A stretch of DNA of 64,000 nt from Brevibacillus reuszeri (GTDB lineage: Bacteria > Bacillota > Bacilli > Brevibacillales > Brevibacillaceae): NCBI RefSeq assembly GCF_001187725.1, contig NZ_LGIQ01000002.1, positions 1 to 64,000 on the forward strand. Direction: 5' to 3'. Position 1 is the stretch's first letter; each line of letters begins with the position of its first letter. Positions 35,749 to 44,537 of this stretch are shown here, piece after piece. The notes beneath the pieces are model-generated. The model was not told the origin of the DNA. It searched no databases and saw only the letters and a program-made list of their open reading frames with translations. The translations under genes were made by a program, and so were the position numbers.

Positions 35749-36525
35749 ATGAATGCAAAAGAGCTGAATCAGGCGATTCAATCGTATGTGCGAACAGAGA
35801 CTTTTCCAGTTGGGGTTAAAATTATAAAAGAAGAAGCAGCGCTGCCAGCCAGAGCAAAACGGCCGCAGCGAGACCTGGGCTATCAGATTACGATTTGCCA
35901 GTCCGTCAGTTTTTCGCGCCGCTATGGCTGGAGTATTGCGATGAATGGGGCTGATTTGTCCTGTCCGATCGCGCAGGTTGCCTTTGGGTATGAAGAGCAG
36001 CCGGCATTTTATGCAGAAGGCAATCTCGCCTGTGGAATGTATACGGATACGCTTGAGGCAGGTGCGAAAAGTGAACTGGACGTACCGAAATTCTCCGCAG
36101 AGGAAAGCGGCTTCTATGTATCGTATCCGCTGGAGCGAGCAGAGGTCGATCCAGACGTGGTTGTGATTTACGGGAATGCAGCGCAGGTTATGCGTCTGGT
36201 AGCAGGGATGCTCTACAAGCGGGGCGGCTCCATTCCATCGACGTTTTCTGCCCGGGCTGATTGTGCCGATATCGCTATCAAGCCGTTGCAAACAGGCGAG
36301 CCGCAGGTCATTGTTCCGTGTTATGGAGATCGATTGTTTGCCCAGACGCAAGACCATGAGATGGCATTCAGTTTTCATTTCCGCGATGCGACTGAGTTGG
36401 TAGAAGGCCTGGCTGGGACACAAAAAGGGGGAGTGCGCTACCCGATCCCGTCCTTTTTGCGCTATCAGGCAGAATTTCCTCCGACGTATCAAAAGCTCGC
36501 GGGATTGTTTGGGGAAGGGAAGTAG
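35749..36525 (+). CDS. DUF169 family protein
   Basis: 258 aa. The FPVGVKI segment near residue 20 and the Cys-containing segments ITICQSV and NLACGMY fit the DUF169 (COG2043) family, which is often linked to metal or iron-sulfur chemistry without a defined reaction. GGGGGAGG stands before the ATG. Its last 37 bases overlap the end of the convergent WYL regulator gene. No function is assigned. Confidence 0.75.
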   Translation: MNAKELNQAIQSYVRTETFPVGVKIIKEEAALPARAKRPQRDLGYQITICQSVSFSRRYGWSIAMNGADLSCPIAQVAFGYEEQPAFYAEGNLACGMYTDTLEAGAKSELDVPKFSAEESGFYVSYPLERAEVDPDVVVIYGNAAQVMRLVAGMLYKRGGSIPSTFSARADCADIAIKPLQTGEPQVIVPCYGDRLFAQTQDHEMAFSFHFRDATELVEGLAGTQKGGVRYPIPSFLRYQAEFPPTYQKLAGLFGEGK

Positions 36526-37466
36526 TGGTTCAGCATTTTTTCTGCTTCCTCACGAATGCGTGTACGTAGTGAATCTGGTTCCAGAACGGCGACTTGTGCT
36601 CCCCAGCCGAGTACCCAGGGAATGATTTCCTCGATTTGCCGCACACGCAGTGTGACGATTACTGCTTCCTGATGCTCCGCGATTTCTTCGATAAAAAATT
36701 GATTGGATTCTTTTACCTTGTCGACGATTGCGCTGCTTATTTGTATTCGTACGAGCAGTTTCCGATCATCCTTTGGCCTATACGACTCCAAATCAAAATC
36801 CGCGGGGCACGTAAAATGTTCGTTCAAAACGATAAGCCCGCTCATTCGTGACAGCCGAAAGTTACGGATGTCCTGACGCAAATCACATTGAGCGAGGAGT
36901 ATCCATGAGCCACGCATGAGGACGAGTCCATAAGGAGCAACGTCCCGTACGCTATCCCGGTTGCCATCTGCCTCCGGGATGTTTTTTTTGTAGCGGAAGC
37001 GTACCTTTTGGCGGTTTAAGATCGCTTGCCTGAGCGTTTCCATATAATCATGCGTTTGCCCTTTTGCCATGTATCCGCAGTTGCCCAGCAGGCGAAAGGT
37101 GGAGCGGACACGAGCGGTCTCTTGACGTACCGGATCTGACAGGAGCGACTCCAGCTTGCGTTGAGAGGATTTGGCATGCTCCCCGTATGAAGGATCAAAT
37201 GCTTGCTCCACAAGTCCTGTGCCGATCAAGAGGGTGACGGCTTCTTCAATCGAAAAACTCACAGGAGGCAAAAAGTAGCCCTCCATCAGGGAATAGCCGA
37301 GGCCAGGGGAGCCGACGATGGGGACGCCAGCCTCGCTCAGCGCCTGCATATCACGATAAATGGTTCGGACACTGGTCTCAAAGGTTTCGGCCAGATCTTC
37401 TGCCCGAAGCAATTGCTTGCATTGGAGCTCGAGTACGATGGCCAGCAGCCGGTCCGTTTTATTCAC
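36489..37466 (-). CDS. WYL-domain transcriptional regulator (YafY type)
   Basis: 325 aa from a GTG with AGGAGG nine bases upstream. The N-terminal DeoR-like helix-turn-helix is NKTDRLLAIVLELQ to SVRTIYRDMQALSEAGVPI. A WYL ligand-binding domain lies in the middle (RFRYKKN, then LVLMRGSWILLAQCDLR), followed by a WCX-type C-terminus. Such proteins often sense nucleic-acid ligands or small molecules. The 3' end overlaps the convergent DUF169 gene. Targets unknown; the DinB-like gene upstream is divergent and may be one. Confidence 0.88.
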   Translation of the reverse strand: MNKTDRLLAIVLELQCKQLLRAEDLAETFETSVRTIYRDMQALSEAGVPIVGSPGLGYSLMEGYFLPPVSFSIEEAVTLLIGTGLVEQAFDPSYGEHAKSSQRKLESLLSDPVRQETARVRSTFRLLGNCGYMAKGQTHDYMETLRQAILNRQKVRFRYKKNIPEADGNRDSVRDVAPYGLVLMRGSWILLAQCDLRQDIRNFRLSRMSGLIVLNEHFTCPADFDLESYRPKDDRKLLVRIQISSAIVDKVKESNQFFIEEIAEHQEAVIVTLRVRQIEEIIPWVLGWGAQVAVLEPDSLRTRIREEAEKMLNHYFPSPNNPASF

Positions 37467-37641
37467 GAGAGGATACCTCCTTTTGCCGGGGTGATATAAT
37501 CCAAGTTTATCCGATTCTGAACACATGACCAGATCAAATTGTTTACATGTCTGCAAATGCTACTGACATGATGCTGTCAGTAGCGCTGCGATATGATAGC
37601 CCTATAGACGGATGAGCTGAAATGAGAAAGGGTGTTCCTAG

Positions 37642-38166
37642 ATGAATACAGTGGAAATGTTGAGCCAGTTTGAAGAGGTTGCCGAGCAATATGTAAAAGC
37701 TTTGGAAGGATATTCTGCTGAGCAGTTCACGAAAAAGCCTGCAGCAGATGAATGGTCGCTCGGGCAGCTGTACAATCACCTGATACAATCGGCTGTTCAT
37801 ATGCAAATCCGAGCAATTGAGCAATGTGCATCCGGGAATGGTGTAGTGGGAGAAGGCAAAACAGAGAATGGTGAAAAGATTATCGAGGCTGGGAAATTTC
37901 CGCCAATCGCGATTAAGGTTCCTGATTCACCGGAGTACACGCCAGCTAACGCTGAATCAACAGAAGAAGTAAAACATAATTTGCTTCAACTGATCAATCA
38001 GGTGCGTGAGCTTGAACCGACTCTGGCAACGATTTCGCCTGATCAAAGAATGCCACATCCCGCATTGGGGTATTTGAATGCTGCCGAATGGTACCAGCTG
38101 ATTTTTATGCATTTTGTCCATCATTTGCGTCAAAAGGAAAAGCTGGATGCATTTATTCAAGCCTAA
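37642..38166 (+). CDS. DinB-family protein
   Basis: 174 aa. A four-helix-bundle DinB/YfiT-like protein. WSLGQLYNHLIQSAVH carries one metal-binding His, and HFVHHLRQKEKL near the C-terminus carries others (the three-His pattern of the family). Members are metal-dependent thiol transferases or of unknown function. It is divergent from the WYL regulator, with about 175 bases between them. Confidence 0.82.
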   Translation: MNTVEMLSQFEEVAEQYVKALEGYSAEQFTKKPAADEWSLGQLYNHLIQSAVHMQIRAIEQCASGNGVVGEGKTENGEKIIEAGKFPPIAIKVPDSPEYTPANAESTEEVKHNLLQLINQVRELEPTLATISPDQRMPHPALGYLNAAEWYQLIFMHFVHHLRQKEKLDAFIQA

Positions 38167-38180
38167 ATGCTACTATATGC

Positions 38181-38217
38181 AAAAAGCTACCCACATCAAT
38201 CAAGTGGGTAGCTTTTG
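38181..38217. terminator. Bidirectional terminator
   Basis: The stem AAAAAGCTACCCAC / GTGGGTAGCTTTTG with a 9-nt loop lies between the convergent DinB-family and M29 aminopeptidase genes. Confidence 0.88.
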
Positions 38218-38235
38218 CTTGTAGTTAAGGATAAT

Positions 38236-39351
38236 TTACACGAGATTTTCTGGGTTCAAGCCTTCTAGCTCTGGCAGTACAAAGCGTCCGTCTTTGCGGA
38301 TCAGTACATCGTCAAACCAGATTTCGCCGCCGCCGTATTCAGGGCGTTGGATTTGCACCAGATCCCAGTGAACAGAGGAACGGTTACCGTTATCGGCTAC
38401 TGTATACGCATTACCAGGCGTGAAGTGGAAGCTGCCTGCGATTTTTTCATCGAACAGGATATCCAGCATTGGGTGCAGGATGTGCGGATTAAAGCCAATC
38501 GCAAATTCACCGATGTAGCGCGCTCCGTCATCTGTATCGAGAATCTCGTTCAGTGCTTTTGTATTCGAGCTTGTTGCCTCCACGATTTTTCCTTCTTTGA
38601 ATGTGAACTGAACATCCGTGAAGGAGATGCCGTGATAGTTCGTTGCTGCGTTGTAAAAGATCGTTCCTTCTACAGAGTCACGCACAGGAGCGGTGTATAC
38701 CTCACCGTCTGGAATGTTGCGTTTCCCATCACATTTTACAGCGTTGATGCCTTTAATGGAGAAGCGCAGGTCTGTGTTTGGACCGACGATACGCACACGG
38801 TCGGTGCGATCCATCAATTCTTTTAATGGTGTCATCGCCTTGGACATTTTTTCATAGTCCAGATTGCAGACAGAGAAGTAGAAGTCTTCGAAGTTCTCCA
38901 GACTCATGCCAGACAGCTGAGCCATGGATTTGTTCGGATAGCGAAGCACTACCCAGCGTTTGTTCGGCACGCGCTCATTCGTATGTACTGGCTGGTAGAG
39001 GATGCGCGAGTAAATGCCCATTTTGTCTTCTGGAACATCTGCAAGCTCATTGATGTTGTCGTAGGCGCGAATTGCAATGTATGCGTCCATGTCCTTCATC
39101 CGGTCATACTCGTATTTAGCCATGAGAGTCATATGCTCTTCGCTTGTTCCTTGGTAGAGCGCGCGAAGAATTTCCTGATCTTTCAGAGTGACCAACGGGA
39201 GAGCGCCAACCGCAAACGACTCGCGGACGAGTGCGCGTACTAATTCAGGCTGCAGACCTGTATTTTCAATCAGCACTTTTTCTCCTTTTTGCAAATGGAG
39301 TGAATAACGGACAAGACGACTGGCTAATTCATTAATGCGTGGATCTGCCAT
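38236..39351 (-). CDS. Aminopeptidase, M29 family (AmpS/PepS type)
   Basis: 371 aa. A metal-dependent aminopeptidase. The N-terminus RINELASRLVRYSLHLQKGE is typical. The metal ligands are expected in LIENTG, EGTIFYNAATNY, GEFAIGFNP, the GSFHFTPGNAY region and SSVHWDLVQ. The length is slightly shorter than the usual ~410 aa but no gap is seen. It is likely cytosolic and takes part in peptide turnover. The gene stands alone, with a terminator on its 3' side and a repeat element on its 5' side. Confidence 0.9.
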   Translation of the reverse strand: MADPRINELASRLVRYSLHLQKGEKVLIENTGLQPELVRALVRESFAVGALPLVTLKDQEILRALYQGTSEEHMTLMAKYEYDRMKDMDAYIAIRAYDNINELADVPEDKMGIYSRILYQPVHTNERVPNKRWVVLRYPNKSMAQLSGMSLENFEDFYFSVCNLDYEKMSKAMTPLKELMDRTDRVRIVGPNTDLRFSIKGINAVKCDGKRNIPDGEVYTAPVRDSVEGTIFYNAATNYHGISFTDVQFTFKEGKIVEATSSNTKALNEILDTDDGARYIGEFAIGFNPHILHPMLDILFDEKIAGSFHFTPGNAYTVADNGNRSSVHWDLVQIQRPEYGGGEIWFDDVLIRKDGRFVLPELEGLNPENLV

Positions 39352-39427
39352 TTTTTACGCAACCTCCATAATTAGAAAATATGTAGCGAGTAAGATAGTT
39401 CTATAACTCCATCGTGTGAAGCAGTGT

Positions 39428-39577
39428 CGTCGATAGAAGTTTTTTTCACGTGCAAGAAAGTTTAAGTTCTTCACCGTATGAAAGCAATCATGTTTAAACT
39501 TTCTGGAACGCATACAAACTTTCCACTAAACGCGGTCGCTCCACCTAGAGTATACATCGATAGAAGTTTTTTTACTG
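39428..39577. repeat. Dispersed repeat related to the 18282-18665 array
   Basis: Two copies of TCGATAGAAGTTTTTTT (39430 and 39558) flank an inverted repeat AGAAAGTTTAA / TTTAAACTTTCT and the block CTAAACGCGGTCGCTC (39526-39541). The same three parts, in the same order, make up the 111-bp units of the tandem array. The stretch fills most of the 275 bases between the M29 aminopeptidase and alcohol dehydrogenase genes. Confidence 0.7.
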
Positions 39578-39626
39578 CTATTATGGCATATCTGCCTACA
39601 GGCTCGCCAGTGAATAATGCAAGGGC

Positions 39627-40826
39627 TTACAAGCAAGCTTCGTAGATCGCGATGATGTCTTCTGCATTCAGCTTTCGTGAGCTTGGCAAGTGGCCGACGC
39701 CTCTTCCACCGATGTGGACTGCTTCGGCAGCCATATGCGGCATGACCTCACGTGTCACCCCAAAGTCTGAGAGCTTCTCGGTAATGCCCATATTCTCATA
39801 CCAGTGACGAACAGCATCGATAGTAGCACGAGCAGCAGCTCGCGTGTCTTCTTCCATGACACCAAAGCAGCTTCGTCCCATGCGTGCCAGTCGTTCCGGG
39901 CGATCAGGCAAAATGACCTGCTCGAAATACGGGAGGGACAGGATGGCTAGTCCACGACCATGCGCCATGTCAAAAATTCCGCTCAGCGGGTGCTCAATCC
40001 CGTGCAGAGGCATGCCAGCACCGCGACCTCCTGCTGCGAACGGACTGATCCCAAGCGTGCTTGCCCATAAAAGGGTCGATCTCGCTTCTTCATGGTTCGG
40101 CTGCTCGATAGCAGTAAGCGAATGCTCCACTACGAGGCGAATCAATGTTTCGGAAATGCCATCCTGCACATTCGTTTTGTCAGCGCTGATCAAATAGCTT
40201 TCAAATAGATGGGAAAAAATATCTGCACATGATTCAGCGGTGACACGAGCCGGAACCGTGAAAGTGATAGAAGGATCGAGAATTGCGATTTTCGGATAAA
40301 GAGCTGGTCCGTTGATCGAAGATTTTTCATGCGTATCCCAGTGAGTCAGAACACTGATGTTGTTTGCTTCAGAGCCTGTAGCAGCGACGGTAGGTACTGT
40401 CAGTAGTGGCAGTGCATCCTGTACAGGTACGAGCATTTGGTTTGATCCAGTAGGGTTTCCGCGCATGTAGTCATAGATTGGGCGACCGGACTTGGCAGCA
40501 GCTGCAATCGCTTTGGACGCATCCAATACAGATCCGCCTCCAACTGCCAGCACGAAGTCACATCTGTGCTCACGTGCCAGTGCTGCACCAGCATCTACGG
40601 TAGCAGTCCGCGGATTAGGCTCGATTTTGTCAAACAAGACAAATTCTACTTGTGCTTCTTCTAGTAGAATCTGCACGCGGTCCAGAAGACCGGTACGCTT
40701 AGCAGCACTTCCGCCCGTGACAAGCAGGGCTTTTTGACCCAGCGTTTTGGCTTCCTGCCCCAAACGTTGAATTTCGCCCATGCCAAAGTAGATAAGGGTA
40801 GGAAAAGATACCTCAAACGGAAACAT
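39627..40826 (-). CDS. Iron-containing alcohol dehydrogenase
   Basis: 399 aa. A group III NAD(P)-dependent alcohol dehydrogenase of the BdhA/YugJ kind. The nucleotide-binding loop is GGGSVLDASKAIA. Metal-ligand residues are expected in ESCADIFSHLFESY and in the IEHPLSG and DMAHGRG histidines. It likely reduces aldehydes or ketones, or acts in fermentation. It is a single gene on the minus strand with a ribosome site AGAAGGAA upstream. The exact substrate is open. Confidence 0.88.
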   Translation of the reverse strand: MFPFEVSFPTLIYFGMGEIQRLGQEAKTLGQKALLVTGGSAAKRTGLLDRVQILLEEAQVEFVLFDKIEPNPRTATVDAGAALAREHRCDFVLAVGGGSVLDASKAIAAAAKSGRPIYDYMRGNPTGSNQMLVPVQDALPLLTVPTVAATGSEANNISVLTHWDTHEKSSINGPALYPKIAILDPSITFTVPARVTAESCADIFSHLFESYLISADKTNVQDGISETLIRLVVEHSLTAIEQPNHEEARSTLLWASTLGISPFAAGGRGAGMPLHGIEHPLSGIFDMAHGRGLAILSLPYFEQVILPDRPERLARMGRSCFGVMEEDTRAAARATIDAVRHWYENMGITEKLSDFGVTREVMPHMAAEAVHIGGRGVGHLPSSRKLNAEDIIAIYEACL

Positions 40827-40912
40827 CTTTTATTCCTTCTTTCGCGTAAAGGTTTACACCGAACCTTAGTGTATCACAAATAAAAGGGTACGAGCTCACG
40901 AGCTTACGTCAG

Positions 40913-42625
40913 TCATGCTACCCGAAACTTTTCGCTAATCTCATGAAGACGCTTTGATAATACCTGCAAATCATCAGCTAGCTGACGCGATCTTTCTATA
41001 GAAGAAAGCTGCTCGCACGATGCCTGCCACATCTCCTCTGTGCTGCTTTTTGTCTCCTGGGAGATGGCGACGAAGGTTTCCAGCGATTGATCCACTTCTT
41101 TCAGGCCAATCGAGATCAATTCAAGTTCTGCATGGGCAGCGTGAAGCTCGCCAGTTGTCTGATCTACAGCTTCTCTCATTTGCCGGAAAGACTGCTCTGC
41201 TTCGGAAAGCTTCCTTTTACTTTTCTGAAGCTGGGTACTAGCCAGAATACTTTCACTAGAGATTGTATCGGTCTCGGTTTGCACCTGCGTCATGATACTA
41301 GTAATCCGAATGGTCGCCTTTTCCGATTCGTTAGCCAGCTTGGCTACTTCATCAGCCACCACAGCAAAGCCTCTTCCATACTCTCCTGCACGTGCCGCTT
41401 CGATCGCTGCGTTCATCGCAAGCAGCTTGGTCTGTTTGGCAATCGCTTGTATTAATAAAATGATCTGACCGATTGATTCTGATTGCAGGCGAAGATGTGT
41501 CATCCGATTATCCAACTGGGCATAGGTCTCGGCAAAGACTGCGATCGTTGAGGTTAGGTTGGAAATTCGCTCATGCCCGGTTTTCGTTGCCTGCTCCATC
41601 TGTACACCTGCTTGCAAAATGGAGTTAATTCGAAAGAAAAGCTCATCCAAGCCCTTTTTCATTTCATGAAAGGTGTTGTTAGCTATTTCTGTGGAGACAG
41701 CCGTTTGCTCGACACCCTTATTTACGGATTCAAGTCGAACTGCCAGAAGAGAGGACAGCTGGCTCGTATCGTCGGCATTTTGCTGGATTTGTACCCCGCC
41801 TTGCCCTAGCTCAACCATCATCTTCTGCATTTCCCGAATCATCTGAGCCATCTGCGTGATCATATGATTGAAGCTGTCTGAGATAGCGCGGATTTCTGGT
41901 CCCTCATGCTGCATGTCCAATCGCTGCGACAAATCTCCAAAGCTTACCTGCTGCATGCTTTTGATCATGACGGAAAAGGGAGCGGTGATTCCTTTGGTGA
42001 TAAACCAGCAAATGACGGCAGAGACGAGGAGACTGCCAGCTACCGTCAGCAGGATGAGTCGGGTTGTTTGATGCAGTGGTCCCAAGTATTGATCCTGCAA
42101 GACATCCAGTACATAAACCATATTTTCTTCAGGCGAATGGGTAAAAGCCAATGTATGTATGACGCCGTCAACAGGCAAGTGAAGGACACCAAAGCGCTCA
42201 GCTTCCAGTTGAGGGGCTACTTCCTTGGGTATTGTGATCGGTCCGATCGTTACGTTATCAATGGGGTGAAACGCGCCACCATGTACCATAAACTGCTGAA
42301 CGGAAAGACCTTCTTGAGCGAGACTTTGCCGCTGCTGCCCTAGCTCGAATTCCAGACGCTTTTGATAGGTTTCTTCATCTGCAGAAAACATGAATTTCAT
42401 GAGGGAAATCTTTTCGATGATTTTATCGGTTTCTGAATCGAGCCTTCCTTCCATTTGGGTGATGATCATCTGCTTCACTTGAAAGTAAAAGGTTCCTCCG
42501 ATAATACCGGAAGCAGTAAGGAGAATGGCAAGGAGTGGGAGAATCATTTTCGTGCGGAGCCTGGTACGTCTATTGAGCTGGAAAAAAGGTGAAAGAAGAG
42601 TAGAAAATAATGTCTGAGTCTTCAA
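40913..42625 (-). CDS. Methyl-accepting chemotaxis protein
   Basis: 570 aa. Transmembrane helices at about residues 28-48 and 190-210 enclose an extracytoplasmic sensor region of about 140 residues. A HAMP domain follows. A long coiled-coil signalling domain holds the conserved hairpin tip with [22 protein letters not shown] (split around the CheA/CheW contact). The likely start is TTG at 42625, preceded by AGGGGGAT. The ligand cannot be predicted. No chemotaxis genes are nearby. Confidence 0.9.
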   Translation of the reverse strand: MKTQTLFSTLLSPFFQLNRRTRLRTKMILPLLAILLTASGIIGGTFYFQVKQMIITQMEGRLDSETDKIIEKISLMKFMFSADEETYQKRLEFELGQQRQSLAQEGLSVQQFMVHGGAFHPIDNVTIGPITIPKEVAPQLEAERFGVLHLPVDGVIHTLAFTHSPEENMVYVLDVLQDQYLGPLHQTTRLILLTVAGSLLVSAVICWFITKGITAPFSVMIKSMQQVSFGDLSQRLDMQHEGPEIRAISDSFNHMITQMAQMIREMQKMMVELGQGGVQIQQNADDTSQLSSLLAVRLESVNKGVEQTAVSTEIANNTFHEMKKGLDELFFRINSILQAGVQMEQATKTGHERISNLTSTIAVFAETYAQLDNRMTHLRLQSESIGQIILLIQAIAKQTKLLAMNAAIEAARAGEYGRGFAVVADEVAKLANESEKATIRITSIMTQVQTETDTISSESILASTQLQKSKRKLSEAEQSFRQMREAVDQTTGELHAAHAELELISIGLKEVDQSLETFVAISQETKSSTEEMWQASCEQLSSIERSRQLADDLQVLSKRLHEISEKFRVA

Positions 42626-42747
42626 GAAAAATCCCCCTAATCAAAATAACAATGCTACTAGGGACTATTGTAAGGAGAAAGTGTAGAGCTAGTGTGGAGG
42701 GTATGTAAACGAATGTTTACAAATAAAACACAATATAATTTACGTCA

Positions 42748-42792
42748 AAAACCGAACGTTTGTCGAAGTGTGTTTCCTCTTTTTTCGTTGAT
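42748..42792 (+). promoter_or_regulatory. PurBox-like operator upstream of purC (distal)
   Basis: AAAACCGAACGTT (core CGAA 42753-42756) is a near-perfect PurR box. An inverted TTCG core lies at 42784-42787, 27 bases away, the same gap as at purE. The second core is just before the -35 of the purC promoter. Confidence 0.6.
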
Positions 42793-42816
42793 AAATGCGT
42801 ATGATTGTGTTTTAAT
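42788..42816 (+). promoter_or_regulatory. purC promoter
   Basis: TTGATA (42788-42793), a 17-base spacer, and TTTAAT (42811-42816). The same hexamers and spacing occur at the purH promoter. The element CGTTCGTGT begins about 10 bases after the -10 and carries a second TTCG core at 42829-42832. Confidence 0.7.
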
Positions 42817-42880
42817 GTATTTGAAACGTTCGTGTATTTACCGTAACTTAACCTTTTTACCTAGGAAGGTGACTCCTACA

Positions 42881-43600
42881 GTGGAAAAACAAGAACAACT
42901 CTACGAAGGCAAGGCGAAACGTATTTATCGGACATCAGTGCCTGATCAATACTGGGTGGAGTATAAAGACGACGCAACGGCATTCAATGGAGAGAAACGG
43001 GCGCAAATCACCGGAAAAGGTGAGCTGAACAATCGCATCACCGCTATTTTCTTCACGATGCTGAAAGAGAGTGGCATCGACAACCATTTTGTTCGCCTGT
43101 TGTCTGCAAACGAGCAGGTCGTACGAAAAGTGGAGATTATTCCTTTGGAGGTAGTCGTGCGCAATATCGCGGCTGGCTCACTCGCCAAACGCCTGGGAAT
43201 GGAAGAAGGGACTGCTCTTCCACAGCCGGTTGTTGAGTTTTACTACAAGGATGACGCACTAGGTGATCCGCTGGTGAATGCTTCTCACATCAAGGTGCTC
43301 GGCATCGCTAGCGAAAGCGACCAAGCGACTCTTGAGCGCATGGGACTTGAAGTCAATGAAGTCCTTCGTCCTTATTTACGTGAGCGAGGCATTACACTGG
43401 TCGACTTTAAGCTTGAATTTGGCAAAACTGCGGATGGGGAAATTCTCCTCGCCGATGAAATATCGCCGGACACATGCCGGTTCTGGGATTCAGAAACGAA
43501 CGAGAAGCTGGATAAAGACCGCTTCCGTCGGGATTTGGGCAACGTAGAAGATGCGTATCAAGAAATGCTTAAGAGACTGGGAGGAGACGTACATGTTTAA
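42881..43600 (+). CDS. purC: SAICAR synthetase
   Basis: 239 aa. It joins aspartate to CAIR with ATP to give SAICAR. The N-terminal [10 protein letters not shown], the middle LEVVVRN and FYYKDD segments, and [12 protein letters not shown] are diagnostic. GTG at 42881 has GGAAGGTGA ten bases upstream; the upstream extension of the frame runs through the promoter. It is the first gene of a tightly overlapped purCSQLFMN operon. Confidence 0.96.
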   Translation: MEKQEQLYEGKAKRIYRTSVPDQYWVEYKDDATAFNGEKRAQITGKGELNNRITAIFFTMLKESGIDNHFVRLLSANEQVVRKVEIIPLEVVVRNIAAGSLAKRLGMEEGTALPQPVVEFYYKDDALGDPLVNASHIKVLGIASESDQATLERMGLEVNEVLRPYLRERGITLVDFKLEFGKTADGEILLADEISPDTCRFWDSETNEKLDKDRFRRDLGNVEDAYQEMLKRLGGDVHV

Positions 43601-43841
43601 AGCTGTTGTTTATGTAACTTTGCGCGAGAGCGTGCTTGATCCACAAGGCCATGCGGTAAAAGGTGCTTTGCACACACTCGGATTTGATGAAGTAAACAAT
43701 GCTCGCATCGGTAAATATATGGAGCTCACGCTGGATACAGCTGACCGTGCTCAGGCAGAAGAACGTGTACGTGAAATGTGCGAAAAGCTGCTGGCCAACA
43801 CGGTGGTTGAAGACTATCGCTTTGAGATCGTGGAGGGCTAA
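43593..43841 (+). CDS. purS: FGAM synthase small subunit
   Basis: 82 aa. PurS is the scaffold subunit of the three-part FGAM synthase (PurS, PurQ, PurL). The [20 protein letters not shown] start and [10 protein letters not shown] are typical. ATG overlaps the purC stop, with GGGAGGAG upstream. Confidence 0.95.
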   Translation: MFKAVVYVTLRESVLDPQGHAVKGALHTLGFDEVNNARIGKYMELTLDTADRAQAEERVREMCEKLLANTVVEDYRFEIVEG

Positions 43842-43844
43842 TAG

Positions 43845-44537
43845 ATGCGAGTAGCGGTTATCGTTTTTCCAGGTTCCAATGCTGACATCGACTTGTACAA
43901 CGCAGTTGAAGATGTAATGGGTGTGCCGGTTGATTATGTGTGGCACTCTGATACCGATCTTTCCCAGTATGATGCGATTCTGTTGCCAGGTGGCTTCTCG
44001 TATGGCGACTACCTGCGCTGTGGTGCAGTCGCTCGCTTTTCTCCAGTGATGGAGCAAGTGGTGAAGGCTGCAGAAGAAGGCAAACTGGTTATGGGAATCT
44101 GTAACGGATTCCAAATCCTGACCGAAGTAGGCCTATTGCCAGGCGTTCTCTTGCGCAACACTTCACTCAAGTTCCGTTGCAAGCTGTCGGGACTGCGTGT
44201 AGAAAATAACCAAACCGCGTTTACTCGTGATTACGCGGCAGGGGAAGAAATTCATATTCCGATCGCGCATGGCGAAGGAAACTACTACTGTGACGAAGAG
44301 ACACTGGAAAAGCTCAAAGCGGGCAATCAGATTGTATTCCGCTACCATGGCGAAAATCCGAATGGCTCTCTTGAAGATATTGCAGGAATTTGCAACGAAG
44401 AGGGCAATGTGCTGGGCATGATGCCTCACCCAGAGCGCGCTGTGCATACATGGATGACTTCTGATGACGGCCGCCGCATGTTCACCTCGATCCTGAAGAC
44501 GTGGAGGGAAAAAAGCAGTGTCACAACTCACGCATAA
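43845..44537 (+). CDS. purQ: FGAM synthase glutaminase subunit
   Basis: 230 aa. A class I glutamine amidotransferase. The nucleophile Cys is in GICNGFQ, with the His-Glu pair in MMPHPERAV. It feeds ammonia to PurL. GGAGGG precedes the ATG, and the coding sequence overlaps purL by 20 bases. Confidence 0.96.
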   Translation: MRVAVIVFPGSNADIDLYNAVEDVMGVPVDYVWHSDTDLSQYDAILLPGGFSYGDYLRCGAVARFSPVMEQVVKAAEEGKLVMGICNGFQILTEVGLLPGVLLRNTSLKFRCKLSGLRVENNQTAFTRDYAAGEEIHIPIAHGEGNYYCDEETLEKLKAGNQIVFRYHGENPNGSLEDIAGICNEEGNVLGMMPHPERAVHTWMTSDDGRRMFTSILKTWREKSSVTTHA

